Of a stretch of DNA of 64,000 nt, positions 54,521-64,000 are shown piece by piece. The stretch is taken from NCBI RefSeq assembly GCF_023078275.1, contig NC_062978.1, positions 22,281,883-22,345,882 on the forward strand, read 5' to 3'. Below the pieces are notes generated by a model. That model was not told the DNA's origin. It was given only the letters and a program-made list of their open reading frames with translations, and made no database searches. Both the position numbers and the translations under genes were made by a program. Position 1 is the first letter of the stretch. Every line of letters starts with the position of its first letter. The stretch is from Leguminivora glycinivorella. Its lineage: Eukaryota > Arthropoda > Insecta > Lepidoptera > Tortricidae.

Positions 54521-54905
54521 TATACTCACCACCGTTAAGAGGTTCGCCCGTATTAGGTTTACACCCTGTATACTTAAATAGGTAGTCCCTTTTATTTGCA
54601 GCGACACATATGTAGTAGAGTAGCTAGAGGCTGTACTACTTAACTAGGGTATTAAGGTACTATACTGTAGGATACAATTACACTGTCAGGAATGTTTTAT
54701 AAACGCAAAATGATTTTACTGTACAAAAAGATTTCGACAATAAGCGCTTTTAAAATACCAACATACCTACTTCTCTAAATATGTGAATCTAATTGACTAA
54801 AATGTGTGAAAACCAAAACCATATTTTAACTTTTAGCTACTATATCTGAGCATTTCTTTTTTTTTGCCAATTTTTTATTTTGATTTTTTTAGGGAATTTT
54901 AGGTC

Positions 54906-55090
54906 AATTGTACTCAGAATCACGAGTACTTTCAATCTCACTGGGAGACAAACTGTGTCCCAGAATTTCCATTCATTTGTGTTACCTACTTTCCTCTTTT
55001 GTTACCCCATACAACATGTATGGAAAATGGTAACAAAATAAGAAAAAACTACTAGGATTGAAAAAGCTGGTGATTCTGAGTAGAAATACC
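54906..55090. mobile_element. Foldback MITE (ACTCAGAATCACGAG family), copy 2
   Basis: TGTACTCAGAATCACGAGTA CTTTCAAT pairs with ATTGAAAAAGCTGGTGATTC TGAGTAGA. Diverged from 16246-16462. Confidence 0.75.
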
Positions 55091-55340
55091 ATTTTTTTTT
55101 TTTCAAAAATATCACATTTCATAAAAGTGGCAAAGAAAAAATAAATGCTCATCTCATATTTAACTTATATTTATTTATTAAGAAACTAAACAGATTAGCT
55201 GCAAGGTGCTCTGAGGGGAACATTATGCACTTTCTTATTTCGTTATAATATTTACCAACTCGTAGTACAAAACTATCAAAAATGTTTGTTTCTCGTGACT
55301 TCAATTCCCCTTCAACAAAAAATGCACTGCCGGCGTAGCT

Positions 55341-55478
55341 GAATGGCAATCGTCGACGCCAGACGACAGAAATGCAATAAGTATAGCTCTGTCGCGCCAA
55401 TACGCAGGAGCGATAGAGATAGATAGATACGAAACAGATATTATCGTAAGCGTTTTTGCATTTGGCTACGTACCCTGA
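55341..55478. repeat. Dispersed repeat, copy 2 of 2
   Basis: Same order as 11893-12030 with an extra GATAGATAGATA expansion near 55415-55427. Confidence 0.8.
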
Positions 55479-56060
55479 CCCTACATACGCGTGATGTCTA
55501 TCATGTAACAGAACCATTGAAGCAGAAACCTAGTTATTTAACAAATTAACTAGTAAAAATGCTTCCGCGTTCTCAACGGGCGATTAGCCCGCAATTATTA
55601 TAATTGCCCGCCAGTTGCCTCATTGCGGGAATCTCGGCTAGGGGCTAGTTTTTATCGTCCTCGTACGCTAGAAAGATCCTGTTTGAGTTTGACGTTTAGT
55701 GTACATGTTGCGATCTCGAATCTGCACTTATAAAACCTGTGCCTCAACATGTAAAAGGGCCTTATAGGTCCTATCCATTCAAAATTCCAACATTAAGGTC
55801 ATGCCAGGATAAATTAAATGAGTCTTCCCCTAGCTAGTTTTAGCTTTTTATTGATTTTTCTTTCTAGTTCTAGTTATCGACATAATAACATTTTAATCTT
55901 ATTTTAATCATGTATCACCATAAGCGGTTTTAAGCGGCACTGCATTCACTTGAAATGACATCAACGCCGCGCGATATTTTCGTACTACCCGCACTTGGTC
56001 TTGTTTATCAACTTGAACTGTTTGCGGATTGTCAAAACTAAATTGTAAATACGTGGATGA
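55479..56060. other. No gene recognised
   Basis: A small inverted pair GCCCGCAATTAT / ATAATTGCCCGC lies near 55588-55612. Confidence 0.4.
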
Positions 56061-56063
56061 AGC

Positions 56064-56448
56064 CAGGAACATACTATGCGGACGTCCGCGGTCGCGCGAC
56101 TGCGACCGCGACCGTGACCGATCAGTGTGCACGGTCTTCGGGACGTGGCTTCGGCTGACCAAGACATCCAGCGAGCCAGATTTCGATCGGACGCCCGTGC
56201 GCTCAAGGCCACGTCCACGACCGACGACCGATAGTTTGCACGGTTAAGTGTTTTTTTTATTATTATTATTATAAATGGGCGTACTCTTGGCCACAGACTA
56301 GCCAAAGGCAAAGACGTGGCCTACGATGGAGTGAGCTCGCCCAGAAGATGCCTGTTCACTCTTGATTTTAAGTGTATATTCCTTGTCTAGATCCGCGTCC
56401 GCCGCGGCCGCGCGACGGCGGACGTCCGCGTAGTATGTTCCTAGCTTT
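56064..56448. mobile_element. GC-rich MITE interrupted by a LINE tail
   Basis: Left end AAGCCAGGAACATACTATGC GGACGTCCGCGG and right end CCGTCC..., read as CGGACGTCCGCGTAGTATGT TCCTAGCTTT, are inverted. The interior is rich in CG dinucleotides (GCGACCGCGACCGTGACC). A LINE 3' fragment (56262-56375) interrupts it. Confidence 0.8.
56262..56375. repeat. LINE 3'-end fragment nested in the MITE
   Basis: ATTATTATTATAAATGGGCG to GAGTGAGCTCGCCCAGAAGA, as at 3265-3375. Confidence 0.8.
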
Positions 56449-56891
56449 AATTGCCGTTCGGATTCAGACCAGACGGTACCTACGGTACTAATCTTTTGTA
56501 AGATTGTGTCGCGACAATACGGTGTATGTCAAAAATCCGAACAGCATCATCGATTTACATATTTAACACATTATAAAATATATTAGAGATTAAGAACTTC
56601 GAAGTTATGACGACTGTTAAAAACAATTATGCAAAGTTCATTTCTCAATTTATAATGTTTTGTTAAGCAAGAGAAAATTACTTTGGAAGTTTGGAATTAT
56701 TTTCGAACTGTTCCCAACACGAAGAACTTAGCTTAATGAGAACTTGGCTGAAACTCGGAACCGATTAAACAGGTAAGCCTGAAGATGAGAGGTAAGCCTT
56801 TATACCTTCACTTTACATTATAATTACTTAAATAGGTAATTAAGTTTGTGCTTGTACTCTATCTTGTGCTCTGTCGTCAGTTTTTGACGTT

Positions 56892-57139
56892 TTAAGCCTC
56901 CGCCACACATAAAGCGTTTTGATAGCGTAGCGTTCGCGGAGCGCAATGATAGCGGTGCGCCGGACGAACGCTGGCGTTCCGCTCGCAATCCGCGCGCATT
57001 CCGCTCGCAATCCGCGCTCGTTAGTTCCCGCCGTCGTCCCCTGGGCGCAACGCCACCGTTCGTCCGGCGCGCCGCTATCATTGCGCTCCGCTACCGCTCC
57101 GCCTGCGCTCTCAAAACGCGCATGTGTGGCCGAGCTTTA
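56892..57139. mobile_element. GCTCGGCCACAC foldback family, subtype I, copy 4
   Basis: TAAGCCTCCGCCACACATAA AGCG to GCGCATGTGTGGCCGAGCTT TAA. The two overlapping opposite-strand frames here mimic those at 38683 and 48256. Confidence 0.9.
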
Positions 57140-58060
57140 AGTCTAACGGTACGTTACTAGTGTCAGTCAACGTCACGGAAAATGTAAGTATGTAATTTTT
57201 GGTTTTAGGAAGTACCTAACGTTTGGGCTCCCACTTTACCCCTTTATCCTTACACTTTATCCTTTTCACTTTATCCCTACAAAGAATAACATAATTATAG
57301 CGTGACCTTTCCTTCTAATCTTCAAAATATTCATGATAGGGGTCAGGGACTCAGGGTTAATACACCTACTAGTAAAGGTTTAGTGTGATAGTCTGCTGTA
57401 GTGTGTAATCTTGTTGCTGCTATGCAAACCGTTGACAGTGAACCTTCTGTGCTTGTGTTATATTCCGTGCCTCCATACAAAAAAACGTCGCAAAGAAGGG
57501 GTTAATGACCTCTTTTTCCAAAGTACTTACACAAATAGAGCAGCCTCATTACAGTGGTTGTGCTAATAAAGAAATTCGGCTAGTGCCACATGCCACACCG
57601 CTTTCACTTCTTACGCGTAGGAGTCATTGTTCATGCTCATTCGAGTATTCGCTTTATGGTTATTACACTTTTGTACTTGCCGAATTGGGTTTCTTATAAA
57701 ATTATGCATTTACCGTTTTCCAGGGCACACCAATCTGCAGTGTTCCCAAAAATCCAGATAAAAATTCAAATTATCCAGCGTCCACAATTGAAATTTAAAA
57801 ACAAGCTATTCTTAATTGTAAAAGTGCAATCTATTTTGAACCTTAAAATACCTTTAAAACTAATTAGAACAATCTATATTTTCTTCCAAAACTGTCAAAA
57901 TATAAATCATGTGAAACAAAACTCGAATGGTATTTCCGGTAAGCCCCTTTTCATTACAATTTATTTCTAGTCAGAGTTTTTAAATCCGGATATATTCTTT
58001 TTAAAGTCACTTCTAAAGCGATTCTGATGAGATCTAAAAATATTCTAGCAAGCTACATAC
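57140..58060. other. AT-rich, no gene recognised
   Basis: Frames at 57505-57699 and 57590-57970 carry no motifs. Confidence 0.4.
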
Positions 58061-58067
58061 GTAGTAC

Positions 58068-58603
58068 CAGGGGCGGCTCACTCCGCGATTCTATCGCCGC
58101 GCTACAAGTACATCCTGGCGGCCGCGAGTTCGCGGCCTACTCAGGGGTGGCGCGCGTTCTCACGGAATGCACGTTCGCACTTTCTATTGTTACTTTACGT
58201 CGCGAGTTTTTTTAAGGTTCATATGCGATGTCCGCGTGTCGAATGGCTAATAATACTTAGTTAAATAGACATCATGAATAAAATAAATACCATAGGACAT
58301 TCTTACACAGATCTACTACTAATTAAGTCCCACGAAAAAGTTCAATAAGGCTTGTAATGTTGGAACTTGAACAAAAATATATAAATACAGTATATATACC
58401 TGGAAAGTACCCAAGACTTGAATATAATAGTATAACATTTTATGTGAGTATTAATTCGTTTTAATCCATAGGTAACCCTATCGCCGGACGCCGCGCACGT
58501 GCGGCTCGTTTCTTTGTAAGAATTTTGTAGGTATTTAAAAAGGCGGCATTTCGAAACATCTAAGCAGTGGGCCTTCTGTACTTGTACTATTATATATTCT
58601 GTG
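58068..58603 (+). mobile_element. Composite hAT-like element, copy 1, GTAGTAC duplication
   Basis: Starts CAGGGGCGGCTCACTCCGCG and ends TACTATTATATATTCTGTG. GTAGTAC flanks both sides (58061-58067, 58604-58610). Inside are GGCGGCCGCGAGTTCGCGGC and, at about 58292-58440, a SINE/LINE tail (AGGACATTCTTACACAGAT). A CAGGGGC start and 7-8-bp duplication suggest hAT, but the terminal inversion is only CA/TG. Confidence 0.75.
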
Positions 58604-58610
58604 GTAGTAC

Positions 58611-59012
58611 GTACAATATGTACTTACCTGTTTCTTTTATAAAATCAGCAACACTTGTCGATTGTCGAGAAAGCGCCTTGAAGTGTTGAAGTGTATGCAG
58701 TTCGTTAAACACACTATTCAGTTATTGGAAATATCAAGGATATCTTTTAAGATTTAAAGAATTGAACATGCGTATAAAAGGTCCAGAAACAATATTAGGT
58801 TTCAAACTCCAGTAATGCATTTTTAGAGTCTGCTACGTGCAAGTATTTTTACAAGCATCCACAGGCTACGCTAATCGTATAATATCATGAAGGATGTGAG
58901 TTTATTTTCCATCGATTTAGTAATAAAATCATGTTCATAACTTAAGAAACACGGTGTCCAAAAGTTTACGTCTATTTTTCACTGTACCCTGTCTTTAAAA
59001 TATTTGCACCAA
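58611..59012. other. AT-rich, no gene recognised
   Basis: No feature found. Confidence 0.4.
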
Positions 59013-59015
59013 TAA

Positions 59016-59142
59016 GGGCCAGTTGCATCAACCACATTTGACAGACACATCATCGTCACGCAGCAGACGTCTATGGAACTTCCCATACAATAAAATTTAA
59101 CGAACGCTTTATCGGCGACAAACGGTTTGATGCAACCGGCCC
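59016..59142. mobile_element. MITE (GGGCCAGTTGCATCA) with TAA duplication
   Basis: GGGCCAGTTGCATCAACC and GGTTTGATGCAACCGGCCC are inverted; TAA at 59013-59015 and 59143-59145. 127 bp. The 3-bp TAA duplication suggests PIF/Harbinger-type mobilisation. Confidence 0.85.
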
Positions 59143-59145
59143 TAA

Positions 59146-59546
59146 ATCGGTCTGATAGTGTTTGTTGCTACGCCTATTCTAATAAAATATAATTTGGCTG
59201 TTAACAATTCACTCTCAAAATTATATCATAATTATTATACAATTCTATATCAACACAAAAAACAGAATCCAAGGTTAATCAAGTACTGCACAGTACATTG
59301 AAACGTAGAACGTGAGAAAAGGTCTCAACCTTGCCCGCCGATGAAAGGAGTTGTATTTGTAATTATTTGTTGAAAAGCACTTTTAATAGTTTTAATCACT
59401 GTTCTACTTACTGTTGTGAAACTTCTAGATGCTTCTTTGTTTTTAATAACAAAGGAACTCGATTGAGAAATGTTGTAACAGTTTTATTGAAGATACCTGA
59501 GGGCCGGTACCTACACTACCTACTAACGAACTTCAGGCAGACGTAA
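59146..59546. other. No gene recognised
   Basis: One 71-codon frame (59331-59546) without motifs. Confidence 0.4.
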
Positions 59547-59927
59547 TACACCGTGTTTTCATTGAATTCCGTTAACTTTAAGGGCTGATTCTTTAGTTCA
59601 AATACAATCAATTTCTCTAAAAAACTAGCGTCTTAACTCTTACGGTTATCGAATTATTAAAACAATAAATTTATAACTGAACACGTGTGTGGCATCCCTT
59701 ACCACTTCCTAATGTTATTTTGTTTTGACATGTGCCGTCAAACAATTGACAATGCCTTTAATGTTATGTTATGATTAAGGTCCTCTCACACTAATTAATC
59801 CATTTATTATGTATGGATGGATCCATTGATTTTTTCGAATTTAACAAAAAGCGATATACAAGGTAGTTCCTGGTGATGAACCTAACTACGTGTCGAATCT
59901 AACGGAAAACAAAAAAAACACGGTGTA
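59547..59927. mobile_element. Mariner-like MITE (TACACCGTGTTTT family), copy 3
   Basis: TACACCGTGTTTTCATTGAA TTCCGTTAA to CGGAAAACAAAAAAAACACG GTGTA. Most symmetrical of the three copies. Confidence 0.9.
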
Positions 59928-60122
59928 TAGTTAGCGTGCTTTTCTCATACAAGATACATGTAGTTCATCTGTTTATCCCCTAAATGTTTAAAGGTGGCCA
60001 CTACTACAGGTGGTACTATGTTTATAGGGCTCGTAGAGAGAAACTAAAGTCCCATTTACGTGATTCTAGAAACTTCTTTCAATGTTCGATATGTCAGCTA
60101 CCAAAAAGGCATATCGTGAAAC

Positions 60123-60659
60123 CAGGGGCGGCTCACTCCGCGTTTCTATCGCCGCGCTACAAGTACATGATGGCGGCCGCGAGTTCGCGGCCTAATCAGG
60201 GGTGGCGCGCGTTTTCATAGAACGCACGTTCACACTTTCTATTGTTACTTTACGTCGCGAGTTTTTTTTTTAAGTTTTATATGCGATGTCCACGTGTGAA
60301 TGGCTAATAATGCTTAGTTAAATAGACATCATGATTAAAATAGGACAATCTTACACAGATTTACTATTGATTAAGTCCCACAGAAAAGTTCAATAAGGCT
60401 TGTGATGTTGGGACTTACACAAAAATATATAAATACTGTATATATTTATACCCAGAAAGTACCTACCCAAGACTGGAATATAATAGTATAACGTTTTATC
60501 TGAGTATTAATTAGTTTTAATCCATAGGCAACCCTATCGTCCGACGCTGCGCACGTGCGGCTCGTTTCTTTGTTAGGATTTTGTAGGCATTTAAAAGGCG
60601 GCATTTCGTGAACATCAAAGCAGTGGGCCTTCTGTACTTGTACTATTATATATTCTGTG
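60123..60659 (+). mobile_element. Composite hAT-like element, copy 2, GTGAAAC duplication
   Basis: Same ends and interior order as 58068-58603, including the internal SINE/LINE tail at about 60342-60490. Flanked by GTGAAAC on both sides (60116-60122, 60660-60666). Confidence 0.8.
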
Positions 60660-60705
60660 GTGAAACTTGAAAACAGTTATACACGTTAAACTTCCGTGAG
60701 ACATA

Positions 60706-60787
60706 TTCAAATAATTAATTGAAATACGGTTGCAGCAATAGCGATATAATAACGTGAGTACAACCGTATTTCAATTAATTATTTGAA
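60706..60787. repeat. Perfect 27-bp inverted repeat, 28-nt spacer
   Basis: TTCAAATAATTAATTGAAAT (ACGGTTG) and its exact complement. Confidence 0.95.
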
Positions 60788-60932
60788 AACAGTTTTGAGT
60801 AAGACTAAGCTATATTTCTTTTTATACAATGATTATTTGAGTATCTGAAGCCATCGAACTATCCTGCATATCGGTTTGATGTGACCATCTAAACTTTACA
60901 GAGAACCTATGAAATCGTCCATTTTGCTAATA

Positions 60933-61798
60933 CAGTGGAAACTGGATAAGTGGAACCTGGGTAAGTGGAAAACCTCTTTAAGTGGACCCAAGTTCTGGGT
61001 CCTAGTCCCTTAGCAACGAATTACCTCTATAAGTGGAATTTTGGGACCTCTATAAGCGGAATCCATTTTTTCGTAAATTTCTTATTTTTACCTCTGCAAC
61101 TGGAAGCAGTCGTCGCCGAAACCTCTGTGAGTGGAAAAGCTTGGCGTTATAAAATTTTGTATTTTTAATAAACCGCCACAAGGAGGGTAGTTTATTTCGT
61201 TAACATTATGGTTTGTGTTTTAACTAAGTATCTATTTTCTATGAGATTACACATCGTTCAGTTTGGTTTTAGCTGCGGTGCGGTGCCATACTGTTAGGTA
61301 AGCAATGCCTAAGCTCACAATCAAGTGTTTATCTCTTCGGGATAAATTAAAAAAAAAACGGGTTTTTTCATTAAAGTACAATCGCTATATTGATTTATTT
61401 AACCATACTGGTTTCTCTTGCATAAATAAATATTCGGAGTAATTTTGTTTAAATACTTAAGTTAATTCATAACAAAGGAAAGGTATTGTTTTTGTATAAC
61501 AGTATTGTGGATTACTTATATTTACAGTATTGCTTTTTGAAGTCAGGATTACATACCTATTTTTTGTTAATTTATATCTACATGCATATTAAATAAAAGA
61601 TACATATTTATTTGACTATATACGTGACCTCTATAAGCGACATTACTAGCATCGACAACCTCTATTAGCGAGAGCCTCTGTAAGTGAAAAAACGTTTTAT
61701 TTGAACCTGGTTAAGTGGAAAACTGGATAAATGGAAAACCTGGATAAGCGAAACTAAACAGCCGGTCCCTTGCGATTCCACTTATACAGTTTCCACTG
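60933..61798 (+). mobile_element. Pogo/Tigger-like non-autonomous element with iterated motif
   Basis: Ends CAGTGGAAACTGGATAAGTG G and CCACTTATACAGTTTCCACTG are inverted, with TA on both sides. Near both ends a 12-16-bp word of the type CCTCTATAAGTGGA recurs: roughly 8 near the left end and 7 near the right, all in the same orientation. A CENP-B-like N-terminal scrap lies at 61304-61350. The rest of the interior is AT-rich. Confidence 0.8.
61304..61350 (+). pseudogene. CENP-B/Tigger transposase N-terminal scrap
   Basis: ATG opens MPKLTIKCLSLRDKLK then runs into a poly-A-coded Lys stretch. KCLSLRDKL resembles the start of the CENP-B_N helix-turn-helix of Tigger/pogo transposases (K.LSL.EK). 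Only about 16 residues survive; supports the pogo assignment but is short. Confidence 0.45.
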
Positions 61799-61800
61799 TA

Positions 61801-62109
61801 ATCAAGGCACCCAGAACACCAATACCCTTAAATAGATCCCCATCTTTGTCACGTAATGAATGTAATGTACATTGAAAATTACGCTTTTCTTGCTTGAGTC
61901 ACAAGTTTACTACACAACTTATTTTGACGAACTGTCATCCCATTAAAATGATTAAATTAAATATAAAAGACTTCATTATTTTTTTGCCCGTCAGCTCCCT
62001 TGAGAACCTAGCGGAAGAATCACGAGAAACCTTCGGATACTACAAACTCATCGTTACGCTGTATTTTTAATGGACTTTTAATAATGCGAACGGTTTTTAT
62101 ATACCTGTT
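61801..62109. other. No gene recognised
   Basis: No ORF or repeat recognised. Confidence 0.4.
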
Positions 62110-62330
62110 ATATTGTATCACATCGGTAGCAAACGTATATACGGACGTCTGATGGTAAGCAACTACTACTCAGTCATCGCCACCCAACTCCAGAGGGCAG
62201 AATGGTCAGAGGTGATGCCCAATAACCAATATCGACCCTATCTCACCCATAGTCGTTGAGCTCTGGCAAATTTACTCACCCGACAGGAACACAGCACAAT
62301 TTTTTACAGCATTTCACTGCAATCTCACCT
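62110..62330. repeat. LINE 3' region, diverged copy of 18825-19155
   Basis: TCGGTAGCAAACGTATATACG, GTCTGATGGTAAGCAACTAC, GTCGTTGAGCTCTGGCAAAT and CACCCGACAGGAACACAGCA. Confidence 0.7.
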
Positions 62331-62369
62331 GATGGAAAGTGCCGATACAGTCTAGGATGGCAGAGCATT

Positions 62370-62579
62370 TAAAGCTCGGCCACACATGCGCGTTTTGAGA
62401 GCGTAGGCGGAGCGTTAGCGTAGCGCAAGGATAGCGGTGCACCGGACAAACGCTGGCGTTGCGCCCAGCGGACGCCGGCGGGAACTAACGAGCGCGGATT
62501 GATCCGCTAACATTAAATCAAGAGTGAATAGACATCCTTTGAGTAAACAATAAAGCCTCCGCCACACATGTTAGCGGAT
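62370..62579. mobile_element. GCTCGGCCACAC foldback family, rearranged copy 5
   Basis: The left half (AAAGCTCGGCCACACATGCG to CGCCGGCGGGAACTAACGAG) ends near 62500. About 50 bp later AATAAAGCCTCCGCCACACATG (62549-62570), the other end, appears. The internal right arm is deleted. Confidence 0.8.
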
Positions 62580-62595
62580 ACCTAACCTAACCTCA

Positions 62596-62728
62596 GACCG
62601 TTTTCACATTATCCGATCCGATATCGGATGTCGGAAGGATTTCAATAGAAAAAATCCAAGATGGCGCCTGTAATGTATGGGATATCGGTCCGACATCCGA
62701 TATCGGATCGGATAGTGTGAAAACGCAC
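62596..62728. mobile_element. PIF/Harbinger-like MITE, copy 3
   Basis: CCGTTTTCACATTATCCGATC to GGATAGTGTGAAAACGCAC, closest to the copy at 2666 (both carry AAAATCCAAGATGGCGCCTG). Right flank TAA; left flank not TAA. Confidence 0.85.
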
Positions 62729-62731
62729 TAA

Positions 62732-63350
62732 CAGTGGGCTGGATATAGGTAAATGAAATGTTAATGAGGTTTGAAAGGCAGTTTTGGCCCAACTCACCCC
62801 ACATTAATGTACGTTAGTTTATTCTTGTTTTTTAACCGTATTACTGTGGTAAACGTTACCTGCAACACGCCAGAGTAAATATTTGAACAGACTGACACTA
62901 TGGTGCAATGTGCACCTCGGCGCACTATCGCGGTGCATATCGGTCGGTGCAACTGGAACAACGGTAATCATTTGTTTTGACGTTTCATTTAGATATTTAT
63001 TTGTCACAATAAATGAAAGTTAAAAATTACAATAGTTAAGATTTCCTTAAAAGTAAGCTGATTTAGATAAATACTTACTTAAGTCATCAAAACTGAAACG
63101 GAACTTAATCGCGTACACTTAAATTTATCATTTGTTGACGTTTCGAGCATGACGTTACGTTGTTGCTTGCAGACCCTGTTTTAAATATGACTGAATCATA
63201 TCAATCAACAATTTCCTATAGATTTGAAAGCCTGTAAGACAGGTTTTCATTACCTACCTATAGATAAGTAACACTTAACTATGTGCATGTCTATATTAAC
63301 CTAGTGAGTGACTAAATAAATCTATTTACGACATTTAAGAACAGGTTACA
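62732..63350. other. No gene recognised
   Basis: GGTGCA words repeat near 62909-62950 (GGTGCAATGTGCACC). Confidence 0.4.
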
Positions 63351-63354
63351 ATTA

Positions 63355-63607
63355 TAGCCTTCACCACACATAAAGCGTTTTGATAGCGTAGCGTTAGCGT
63401 AGCGTCAGCGGAGCGCATTGATAACGCTGGCGTTCCGCTCGCAATCCGCGCGCATTCCGCTCGCAATCCGCGCTCGTTAGTTCCCGCCGGCGTCCGCTGG
63501 GCGCAACGCCAGCGTTCGTCCGGCGCACCGCTATCGTTGCGCTCCGCTAACGCTCCGCTACCGCTCCGCCTACGCTATCAAAACGCGCATCTGTGGCCGA
63601 GCTTTAA
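63355..63607. mobile_element. GCTCGGCCACAC foldback family, subtype I, copy 6
   Basis: TAGCCTTCACCACACATAAA GCG to GCATCTGTGGCCGAGCTTTA. Confidence 0.9.
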
Positions 63608-63942
63608 AAGGTACATAGAGGTAAATTGTATCTTAACAAAAATACGAAATGTGTTCGTATCGACGAATTAACTATTAGAGCGTCCTATCCTATTGCTTGA
63701 AAACGGCATATTATACTGGACAAGCGACATATCCACCGCATAGTTAAAACACTTAACACTCATTACAGTCATTACATTTAATTACTTTAAACACATATAC
63801 GTATAACCAAACATGTCAACATAATGATCGTTAATAGATCTCCTAGATCTTGCCTAAGAGACTATATTTACTGCTATTTACTATGCCTATTGATTAGGAA
63901 CGTATATATGTATAATATCCTGTAATTAATTTTCGTTTAACT

Positions 63943-64000
63943 TAAAGCTCGGCCACATATGCGCGTTTTGATAGCGTAGGCAGAGCGGTAGTAGAACTAA
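63943..64000. mobile_element. GCTCGGCCACAC foldback family, partial copy cut by window end
   Basis: TTAAAGCTCGGCCACATATG CGCGTTTTGATAGCGTAGG and GAGCGGTAGTA, then the window ends. Confidence 0.85.

Noticed and set aside
38683..57140. Recurring MIAVRR.NAGVPLAIRAHSA-type frames at 38683, 48256, 56824 and 56946
   Set aside because: Similar predicted proteins recur because they lie in copies of the GCTCGGCCACAC foldback family, on either strand. They are products of GC-rich repeat sequence, not a gene family.
58068..60659. Segmental duplication of about 540 bp
   Set aside because: The two copies have different exact flanking 7-bp duplications, so they inserted independently.

Overview
The window looks like nuclear DNA of a moth or butterfly (Lepidoptera). 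It is AT-rich, has almost no open coding sequence, and is packed with dispersed repeats I recognise from lepidopteran genomes: RTE and CR1/jockey-like LINE tails, tRNA-derived SINEs, GGGTTCCGTA...TTGGCCGG elements, CCCCCGACGCAAAAACG elements, and foldback MITEs of many families. I see no bacterial operon, no CRISPR array and no intact canonical tRNA or rRNA gene. Species cannot be fixed from sequence alone.

Layout. 0-1.25 kb: two tandem minisatellite arrays. 1.7-6 kb: nested foldback elements, including a 1.6-kb composite arranged X-Y-X'-Y'. 6.3-9.5 kb: the only intact mobile-element gene, an RTE-type LINE with an unbroken 1041-codon ORF between perfect 12-bp target-site duplications (TSDs). 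9.75-10.17 kb (minus strand): a candidate terminal exon of an unrecognised host gene. 11-15.6 kb: LINE tails, a broken LINE reverse transcriptase, and two large palindromes. 17.06-17.25 kb: a probable non-coding first exon ending in GTAAGT. 19.8-25.34 kb: a stacked insertion, with a decayed Ty3/gypsy pol (minus strand) split by a piggyBac element (TTAA on both sides, 14-nt first exon) that is itself split by a hAT relic. 26-33 kb: SINEs, MITEs and LINE scraps. 33.8-34.2 kb: a promoter-like stretch and a short coding exon resembling the start of a THAP zinc finger. 34.3-35.7 kb: a GC-rich LINE remnant with a restriction-endonuclease-like motif. 38-64 kb: long quiet stretches dotted with at least nine copies of one GC-rich foldback family, other MITEs, a composite element present twice with different TSDs, and a pogo/Tigger-like element carrying an iterated motif.

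Most of the sequence reads as introns or intergenic DNA of one or more large genes. Only two or three segments look like host exons, and they share no visible pathway. The story is mainly genome dynamics: which elements are young, how they are nested, and an unusual density of perfect inverted repeats. The candidates for something new are the THAP-like exon with a substituted first zinc cysteine, the unassigned terminal exon, the composite hAT-like element, and the pogo-like element with same-direction repeats at both ends.
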